A DNA stretch of 20,229 bases from Bacteroidales bacterium UBA2716 (GTDB lineage Bacteria; Bacteroidota; Bacteroidia; Bacteroidales; UBA932), in contig DEKS01000003.1 in NCBI GenBank assembly GCA_002354005.1, positions 1 to 20,229 of the forward strand, written 5' to 3'. Positions 14,682 to 20,229 of this stretch are shown in pieces; position 1 is the stretch's first letter, and each line of letters begins with the position of its first letter. A model generated the notes under the pieces. The model did no database searches and had not been told where the DNA came from. It worked only from the letters and a program-made list of their open reading frames with translations. The position numbers and the translations under genes are program-made.

Positions 14682-16964
14682 GGTAAATCTTACAAATGCT
14701 GTATTACCCTCGCCGTCCACCACGGTGAGGGTATGTTTTCCCGGGGCGGGTGCCAGCTTGCGCTCGTGCAGAAAGCGGGTTTCCCCAATGTATTCGTTGT
14801 CCAGGTGCCACCAGAGGGTGGCGTCGCTCCGGTGGTGCGCTGCGCGGAACACCACGCCTTCCACCTGGCCGTTTAACTGCCGGGGGAGGGTGAGGGTGCT
14901 GCCGGAGGCCGGATAAATGAATTCCACGGCTCTCTCCTGGCGTGTTTTTCGTGCGCCCGTATACTCCGGATGATGGGGCTTGTAGTACCATTCCATGGCG
15001 GGTGGAAGCACAAATTCCCCGTTCTTGTGGTAAGGGCAGGGGGCGGTTTCCAGCCCCGCCGCCGGAATGAGCACTTCCTCGTTCTCAGGGCACTCCGGCC
15101 CCGCCAGCATCCCGGACTGCTTGCACACCGCAACCCAGGCAGCCCCCCGGTCGGGGCCGGGGGTGACGCCTCCGTCATGCCCGGTTTGCGCTCCGTCATG
15201 CCCGGCTAGACCGGGCATCTCAAACCACTGCGTATCCTCCGGCAGCAGGTTCAGGATATCGAACATCACCGGCCCGGCGGCGCGGGCGCCCGTGAGCCCC
15301 GGCACGCCCTGCCCCTGCGCATTGCCCGCCCATACGCCAATGGTATAGGCCGGGGTCATCCCCACGGCCCAGGCATCGCGGAAACCGTAGCTGGTGCCCG
15401 TTTTCCACGCGGCCTTCCGCACCGAGCGGATGAGCCGCCAGTCCAGCTCGTCGGGCCGATTCACCTCCTTGAGCGCCTCCAGCGTGTACCAAAGTGAGAT
15501 ACGCTCGCCACTTTCAGTGGCTCGGTATGACAGGCAAGGGTGGTTGTCCTCCCGAGGCCCTTCCTTTTTGTCCTCCCGAGGCCCTTCCTTTTTGTCATAC
15601 CGAGGCCCGAAGGGCCGAGTGTATCTCCTCACCATCCGCGCATATGCGGCCGTCACCTCGTCCAGGCGCGCCTCCGCACCGCCCAGGATGAGCGAGAGCC
15701 CATAGTGCTCCGGCGCCTCCGTGAGGGTGCTCAGCCCCGCCTCCTTGAGCAGGGCATGGAACTTGGGAACGCCATAGGCCCGGAGGAGATACACCGCCGG
15801 GATATTCAGCGAGCGGGCCAGCGCCTCATGTGCCGGCACTGCCCCATAGAACTGCCGGTCAAAGTTTTGCGGCGCAAAGCCCCCGAGGTTCATGGGTATG
15901 TCCGGCAGCAGCGTCCGGGGCAGAATCACCCCCTCCTCCAGCGCCGCCGCATACAAAAACGGCTTCAAAATGCTCCCCGTACTCCGTGCCGATGCCGCCA
16001 CGTCCACCTGCATCCCCGGCCGTTCCCGGTCCATGCAGGCATTGCCGATGTACGCCACCACAGCCCCGCTGGCATTGTCTATCACTACCGCCGCCATGTC
16101 GGCCACGCCCTCTGCCGCCAGGTCGCCGGAGCGCCGGTCCACGGCCTCCGATACGGCCTTTTGCAGGCCCACGCGCAAACTTGTGCGCGTCCGCTGTCCC
16201 GCCGGGCACCGGTTCACATAATGCGGCGCCAGAGCCGGCAGGGGAAGGGGAGCCCCCGGTAGCGGCTCTTCCAGGGCCGCTTCATAGGTGTCCCGGTCAA
16301 TATCCCCATGCTCCAGGAGTCGTTCCAGGAGACGGTTCCGTTTGGCAAGGAGCTGCTCCCGGCCCCGGCTCAGGTGCAGGGTCCCGGGCGCATTGGGCAG
16401 GATGGCCAGCGTAGCGGCCTCTGCCCAGGAAAGCTCTGCGGCCGGACGCCCAAAATAGCGCCAGGCCGCCGCCTCCAGCCCTACCACGTTACCACCGTAG
16501 GGGGCGTGGGCGGCATACAGGGCCAGTATCTGTTTCTTGGAATAGCGGAGTTCCAGGCGGGTGGCCTGCACTGCCTCAATGGTCTTCTGCCACAGCGTGC
16601 GCTCCTTTTGCCGGGACAGGCGGATAACCTGCATGGTAAGCGTAGAGCCCCCGCTCACCACGTGCCCGGCCCGGAGGTTGGCCACGGCCGCCCGCACCAG
16701 CGCGGCCGGATTCACGCCCGGATGCCAGCGGAAGGCCCGGTCTTCAAACTGGATCAGTGCGGCAGCGTAGCGCGCCGGCACGGTGTCTGCGGGCGGAAAC
16801 CGCCACTGCTCGTCGGCGGCAATTCGTGCGCCCAGCAGCTCTCCCTCCGCGCTCTCCACCACCGTGGAGTAACTCACGTCCTTGAACAGATCCCGCGGCA
16901 GGCAGCACAGCCAGGCCACCCCCAGCCCCGCTACAATCCCCCATATGACGCTTTTCGTCCTCAA
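14670..16964 (-). CDS. pbpC: Penicillin-binding protein 1C (bifunctional glycosyltransferase/transpeptidase)
   Basis: Class A PBP of 764 aa that polymerises and cross-links peptidoglycan in the periplasm. An N-terminal membrane segment spans about 7-22. The GT51 domain has EDRAFRWHPG (Glu74 the expected catalytic acid/base residue) and GGSTLTMQ (105-112). The transpeptidase has SILK (nucleophile Ser331), SLN (385-387) and KTGTS (521-525). WVAVCKQSGMLAGPECPE leads into the C-terminal BiPBP_C-like domain (about 680-764), characteristic of PbpC. The only in-frame start near the signal anchor is TTG 16964, since an in-frame TGA lies five codons upstream. Two palindromic-repeat islands are inserted in frame, encoding residues about 447-490 and 583-608. 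It follows the alpha-2-macroglobulin gene by 25 bp, the classic pairing seen in E. coli (yfhM-pbpC), interpreted as cell-wall repair coupled to protease trapping. Confidence 0.93.
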   Translation of the reverse strand: MRTKSVIWGIVAGLGVAWLCCLPRDLFKDVSYSTVVESAEGELLGARIAADEQWRFPPADTVPARYAAALIQFEDRAFRWHPGVNPAALVRAAVANLRAGHVVSGGSTLTMQVIRLSRQKERTLWQKTIEAVQATRLELRYSKKQILALYAAHAPYGGNVVGLEAAAWRYFGRPAAELSWAEAATLAILPNAPGTLHLSRGREQLLAKRNRLLERLLEHGDIDRDTYEAALEEPLPGAPLPLPALAPHYVNRCPAGQRTRTSLRVGLQKAVSEAVDRRSGDLAAEGVADMAAVVIDNASGAVVAYIGNACMDRERPGMQVDVAASARSTGSILKPFLYAAALEEGVILPRTLLPDIPMNLGGFAPQNFDRQFYGAVPAHEALARSLNIPAVYLLRAYGVPKFHALLKEAGLSTLTEAPEHYGLSLILGGAEARLDEVTAAYARMVRRYTRPFGPRYDKKEGPREDKKEGPREDNHPCLSYRATESGERISLWYTLEALKEVNRPDELDWRLIRSVRKAAWKTGTSYGFRDAWAVGMTPAYTIGVWAGNAQGQGVPGLTGARAAGPVMFDILNLLPEDTQWFEMPGLAGHDGAQTGHDGGVTPGPDRGAAWVAVCKQSGMLAGPECPENEEVLIPAAGLETAPCPYHKNGEFVLPPAMEWYYKPHHPEYTGARKTRQERAVEFIYPASGSTLTLPRQLNGQVEGVVFRAAHHRSDATLWWHLDNEYIGETRFLHERKLAPAPGKHTLTVVDGEGNTAFVRFTVAE
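15143..15221 (-). repeat. In-frame cluster of palindromic repeats in pbpC (linker island)
   Basis: The clearest unit is 15195-15221: GTC, then ATGCCCGG (15198-15205), loop CTAGA, CCGGGCAT (15211-15218), then CTC. A second copy of its left 15 bases lies 21 bp away at 15170-15184. A third inverted repeat, CCCCCGG (15144-15150) with CCGGGGG (15157-15163) and a 6-nt loop, follows. Translated on the minus strand this gives a Gly/Asp/His-rich segment of about 26 residues between FEMP and WVAVCKQSG. Those two segments are close together in PbpC proteins I know, so the island is probably an insertion. Confidence 0.75.
15496..15627 (-). repeat. In-frame 132-bp composite palindromic element in pbpC
   Basis: The ends are inverted repeats: GAGATACGCTCG (15496-15507) matches the reverse complement of 15616-15627 at 11 of 12 bases. 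The left unit (15496-15531) has stem GCCACT/AGTGGC with loop TTC. The right unit (15594-15627), in opposite orientation, has stem GGCCC/GGGCC with loop GAA. Between them lie two identical 24-bp direct repeats. The length is exactly 44 codons, so the frame is preserved. It encodes residues about 447-490 of PbpC, between the SLN and KTGTS motifs, a variable low-complexity segment with no match to the transpeptidase fold. Confidence 0.8.
15544..15591 (-). repeat. Two identical 24-bp tandem repeats (8-aa units)
   Basis: 15544-15567 and 15568-15591 are identical, and a diverged third copy continues into the right palindromic unit from 15592. On the minus strand each unit encodes DKKEGPRE. The unit contains the same GTC and CGAGGCCC blocks as the flanking palindrome, so it probably arose by duplication of part of it. 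Confidence 0.85.
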
Positions 16965-16989
16965 ATTCGCCCGTTTTCAAGGATGAAAA

Positions 16990-19900
16990 CTAGGGCTGGA
17001 CTTCGGCCACCCCAGCGGCGGTGGCGGCCTGGACCGCGGGCTCGTACATGGCCTCTACCGTGGTGGCGGGCAGCGCAAAGCGGCCCTCGTAGGCAGCCCG
17101 CAGCTGCACGCTGAAGGTCTTGAATCGCCCGGCGGGAAGGGCAAAGTACCAGCGCACGGCGTTGTCGCGAATGTCCTTGTGGTCGTAGCCGTCATCGGCA
17201 CCGCCGGCCATGCGGTCGTTCACAATCTCCCAGCCGGAAGGCACGTTCAGGCTCAGGGCCAGGTTCTGGAGATCACGGCCGACCTGCTTGGACTGCACCT
17301 TGATGCGGGCGGTGAAGCGCGTGCCCTGCTTGAGGGACGAGGGATTCACCGGAGTGCCATCGGCATCCACGTAGCGTATCTCGAGGTCCAGGCCATTACT
17401 GCTCGCCGGCCGGGCCTCGCGCGTGAGTGTAGCTACCGTGACGTACACCGTGCCTTCGCTGTTGTTGGTGAGTACGCCATTTTCCAGCACCGTCCGGGCT
17501 TCCCGGGTGGGCGCCTTCTGGAACAGACGGGCCAGGGCCACGGCGGCAAAGGCCGTTTCCTGCGTAGAAAACCGGGTATCCGCCGTAAGATCCTGCGCCA
17601 GGGACATGGCCTCTCCCATGCGGTCGCACAGCACCAGGGCCTCCAGCGCGGCAAAGCGGTCGCGCGTGGCACTGCCGTAGGTAAGGTTGTACGGGCTGTA
17701 TTCCGGGAAATCGCGTCCTACGCCATTGAGGAGGGTATTTGCCGTGGAAGCCTTGCCGCTCAGGGCATAGGCGCTGGCCAGGAGCCACTGGGCCTGCGGC
17801 GTGAGCCCCGCCCCTTCGCGGAGGCGGTTCATGCCGGCCTGTGACGATGCTCCCGCCACGGCCAGGCTATACAGACGATAGGCTTCATCGGCCTGCGAGA
17901 ACAGGGAATTCCCGGCTATGCGGTACGCCTGCGAGAGTTTTTCCTGATAAGCCTTCCATGCCTTGACAACACCGTCGTTTACCTCGAATCCGGCCTTCTG
18001 CGCCTGCACCAGCAGTACGCCGGCCATGGACGATACCCAGCTGTCGGACTTGCCGCCGCCCCAGTAACTGAAGCCGCCGTCGGCGTTCTGCCGGGCGTAG
18101 AGGCGGGCGATGAGCTGAGGCACCAGGGCGCGGGCCTCGGCGGCATCGGCCTCACTGAGCTGCGGCAGCAGGTTCACCAGCGTGAGACCGCGGGCGCTGA
18201 GCTGCTCGGTGCAGTCGTACGGGTAGTCCCGCATGGTGGCATACAGGCCGTGGGCGTCCGGAACGGGGAATGCGCTCACCTGGAGCTCTCCTTCAGGGAC
18301 GGGCCGGCTCACCCCGGCGGCCAGGGAGAAGCGTTCCACGCGCGTTACCCGGGCCTGCGGGTTCACAATGGGCAGGGCTATCTCTTCGCCGGCCTTGTGG
18401 CCTGCGCCGGAAGCGCTTACCCGCACATGTGCAACGCCTTCTTCTCCCAGCGCGCGTAGTTTAAAGCGCACCAGCTGGTCACCGGCGCCCGTGAAATGCA
18501 GCCGCTGCACGCGCTCTGCGAGCTCCACGGGGCCATCGGCCTCCAGGGTAACGGTGACGTCCTTGACGCCCTCTTCCAGGGCGAAGACATTCACCGGCAC
18601 GGCAACCTCTTCCCCGCAGCCCAGCTGGCGCGGAAGGGTGCTAATGACCATGAGCGGACTCTGCACGGGAACGGTCTTCTGGGCACTGCCGAAGGCGCCG
18701 TCGTGGGCCGCCACCACCATCACGCGGACGCTTCCCACGTACTGCGGCAGCTTCACCTTGACCACATCCGTGCCCTTGGCCGCCACCGTGCGGGGTGCAA
18801 AGCACAGCACCACCGGGTTAAAGCGGTTGTCCTTGCGGGCGCTGCGGACGGCATCTTCGTCACCGCCAATGGCAGAGAGGGGCGTGAGCCGCCCGTTCCG
18901 GGCACCCACTACGTCGTCGTACAGGTCCCAGGTAGCGACGCCCAGGGCTTCCACCTTGTTCATGCGGGCCCAGGGGTCCGGTGTCTTGAAGGCCGTTAAA
19001 TCCAGCAGGCCTTCGTCCACAATGGCCAGCGTATAGGTCATGGGCCGGCCGTCTTTTTCCGACACCTTGATGGTGAAGGCTTCCTCCGGATGCAGTTTGT
19101 CCGGCATCTGGATGTGCGGAACCAGCTTGGAACCGGGATTCTCCACCCGCACGCGCTGCACGCCGTACAGGCGCAGCGGGAGGTCGTTGAGCGTGTGGGC
19201 GTAGGGCTGCACCAGGGTAATGTGTACGTAGATATTCGGCGCCATTTCCTGCGTGACGGCAAAGCGCCAGGGCGTGTCTTTCTCCGAGAGGGTCACCCAC
19301 TCACGGCTGAGCACCCCTCCTGCGTTCTCCAGCGACACCAGCGCCCGGGCACCCGGGGCGGCCGGAATGTACACGGTAGCCTGCTCGCCTACGGCGTAGG
19401 AGGTCTTGTCCGTAGAGAAACTGAGCATGGTGAGGGTCTCCGGATCCTGCCGTCCGGCGCGGCCTTCGTAGTCCGGCCAGTCCACCAGGAAGTCTGCTCC
19501 GCTAGTGTGACCGGAGGCGGTGTCACGCACCAGGAGAAGGTATTTGCCCCAATCGTCCTTGGGAATATTCACATGCAGCACAACGTCCTGGACGGCCGAT
19601 GTCAGGGTTCCCTGCATCACCACCTTCACGGAGTTGCCGCTTACATAGGTGTCCAGGCCCTCTCCGCGGATGTCCCACCACCAGTTCCAGCCCACCTTAT
19701 ACAGGACATATTCCAGCGAATGGCCTTTCACGGGACGGCCTTTGGCATCGACCACGGCCAGGCCGATTGCCTGGTCCCGGTCCGTTTCCAGGTACTCGCC
19801 TTTAGGCAGTTTGATGCCCACATAGGCGCTGTACGGGGAGAAGGGGAGGGTTTGGGTGGTGAAGCTCTCGTCGCCGCCCTTTTCTTCTACGGAGGTGACC

Positions 19901-20229
19901 ACAAAGGCTTCCAGCATGCCGGGGGCGTCGGCAGCCTCCGGGAGACGGAGCTCCGCGGTGGCACTGCCGTTACCGTCCAGCCAGGTGGTGAAGAGTTCCG
20001 CCTGGGCCTCCTGGAACTTGGAGGCGGGGTTGTCGAAGGTATAGGCCTCAAAGCCCTGGAACGGGGCGCCTTTCCTCCGCCTGAGGGTGAGCTGGGCGTG
20101 GGCCTTGGCCCCGCCGGCTGCCCCGCCGGTGAGCCACTCGGCCGCTATGCGGGCCTCTCTCTTGAGGCCGGCTTCCAGCACGGAGGGATAATCGACATGG
20201 ATTTTGAGCCGGTTGGGCTTGATGGTCTC
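16990..20229 (-). CDS. Alpha-2-macroglobulin family protein (N-terminus outside the window)
   Basis: The C-terminal 1079 residues of a bacterial alpha-2-macroglobulin, a periplasmic or membrane-tethered protease trap. The frame is open through the right edge (first visible residues ETIKPNRLKIHVDYP), so the start and signal peptide are missing. In visible numbering, WNWWWD lies at 181-186, VDEGLLDLT at 404-412, a macroglobulin domain with QYVGSVRVMVVAAHDGAFG near 496-514, and the thioester motif CTEQ at 673-676 (bases 18202-18213). After it comes the alpha/alpha thioester domain with NADGGFSYWGGG. A last beta domain ends at TAG 16990-16992. CTEQ keeps the Cys and Gln needed for the internal thioester, so covalent trapping is possible. 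pbpC follows by 25 bp in the same direction; the two are almost certainly co-transcribed. Confidence 0.93.
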   Translation of the reverse strand, partial: ETIKPNRLKIHVDYPSVLEAGLKREARIAAEWLTGGAAGGAKAHAQLTLRRRKGAPFQGFEAYTFDNPASKFQEAQAELFTTWLDGNGSATAELRLPEAADAPGMLEAFVVTSVEEKGGDESFTTQTLPFSPYSAYVGIKLPKGEYLETDRDQAIGLAVVDAKGRPVKGHSLEYVLYKVGWNWWWDIRGEGLDTYVSGNSVKVVMQGTLTSAVQDVVLHVNIPKDDWGKYLLLVRDTASGHTSGADFLVDWPDYEGRAGRQDPETLTMLSFSTDKTSYAVGEQATVYIPAAPGARALVSLENAGGVLSREWVTLSEKDTPWRFAVTQEMAPNIYVHITLVQPYAHTLNDLPLRLYGVQRVRVENPGSKLVPHIQMPDKLHPEEAFTIKVSEKDGRPMTYTLAIVDEGLLDLTAFKTPDPWARMNKVEALGVATWDLYDDVVGARNGRLTPLSAIGGDEDAVRSARKDNRFNPVVLCFAPRTVAAKGTDVVKVKLPQYVGSVRVMVVAAHDGAFGSAQKTVPVQSPLMVISTLPRQLGCGEEVAVPVNVFALEEGVKDVTVTLEADGPVELAERVQRLHFTGAGDQLVRFKLRALGEEGVAHVRVSASGAGHKAGEEIALPIVNPQARVTRVERFSLAAGVSRPVPEGELQVSAFPVPDAHGLYATMRDYPYDCTEQLSARGLTLVNLLPQLSEADAAEARALVPQLIARLYARQNADGGFSYWGGGKSDSWVSSMAGVLLVQAQKAGFEVNDGVVKAWKAYQEKLSQAYRIAGNSLFSQADEAYRLYSLAVAGASSQAGMNRLREGAGLTPQAQWLLASAYALSGKASTANTLLNGVGRDFPEYSPYNLTYGSATRDRFAALEALVLCDRMGEAMSLAQDLTADTRFSTQETAFAAVALARLFQKAPTREARTVLENGVLTNNSEGTVYVTVATLTREARPASSNGLDLEIRYVDADGTPVNPSSLKQGTRFTARIKVQSKQVGRDLQNLALSLNVPSGWEIVNDRMAGGADDGYDHKDIRDNAVRWYFALPAGRFKTFSVQLRAAYEGRFALPATTVEAMYEPAVQAATAAGVAEVQP

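Noticed and set aside
15143..15627. CRISPR-like array in pbpC
   Set aside because: Units are palindromic, irregularly spaced, in both orientations, and in a coding frame; there are no regular spacers.
15639..15648. 10-bp palindrome CGCATATGCG next to the 132-bp element
   Set aside because: Short, does not share the GAGAT/ATGAC ends, and is expected by chance in this composition.
15540..16262. 240-codon plus-strand open frame beginning in the palindromic element of pbpC
   Set aside because: Starts inside the repeat, is Pro/Arg/His-rich and overlaps the catalytic core of pbpC on the other strand; considered a shadow.
20179..20181. GTG as the start of the alpha-2-macroglobulin gene
   Set aside because: The frame remains open to the window edge and the preceding 16 residues fit the family, so this GTG is internal.

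Overview
The window looks like a chromosomal segment of a member of the order Bacteroidales. It holds a long operon of Mfa/Fim-type (type V pilus) fimbrial lipoproteins, BspA-type repeats, and the Bacteroidetes form of the alpha-2-macroglobulin/PbpC pair. Start regions lack clear Shine-Dalgarno sequences, which fits the phylum. Genus cannot be read from the sequence. Base composition is moderately to strongly GC-rich except in the first large fimbrillin gene.

Layout, left to right. Positions 1-102 are the tail of an unidentified plus-strand gene. Positions 121-14666 carry seven plus-strand genes spaced by 19 bp, 2 bp and then overlaps of 1 to 4 bp, so they form one transcriptional unit with probable translational coupling. 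In order they are: an 800-aa Mfa1-like fimbrillin, a 335-aa FimB/Mfa2-type anchor, a second 634-aa Mfa1-like fimbrillin, a 506-aa accessory subunit, an 832-aa probable tip protein with a C-terminal lectin-like domain, a 1087-aa large accessory/tip candidate, and a 645-aa protein joining a fimbrillin-like N-terminus to BspA-type Cys-rich repeats. All seven have lipoprotein signal peptides. The six that are not the anchor share a Thr-Lys/Arg dipeptide about 28 to 37 residues after the lipid Cys, between two beta strands. That is where type V pilins are trimmed to expose the strand-exchange groove; the anchor lacks it there.

Positions 14670-20229 carry a convergent minus-strand pair: the C-terminal 1079 aa of an alpha-2-macroglobulin with its CTEQ thioester motif (upstream end outside the window), then pbpC 25 bp downstream. 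The two operons meet tail to tail with only 3 bp between stop codons, and a 7-bp stem hairpin spans both stops.

The most unusual structure is inside pbpC. Two islands of palindromic repeats sit in its reading frame. One is 132 bp (44 codons), inside the transpeptidase domain between the SxN and KTG motifs. The other is about 79 bp, between the transpeptidase and C-terminal domains. Three intact units share the ends GAGAT...ATGAC but have different stems that each still base-pair. The frame stays open and all catalytic motifs are intact. This looks like a dispersed palindromic element family tolerated inside a protein gene, comparable to Rickettsia palindromic elements.

No RNA genes, insertion sequences, integrases or CRISPR arrays were seen. 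No gene-free stretch exceeds about 25 bp.
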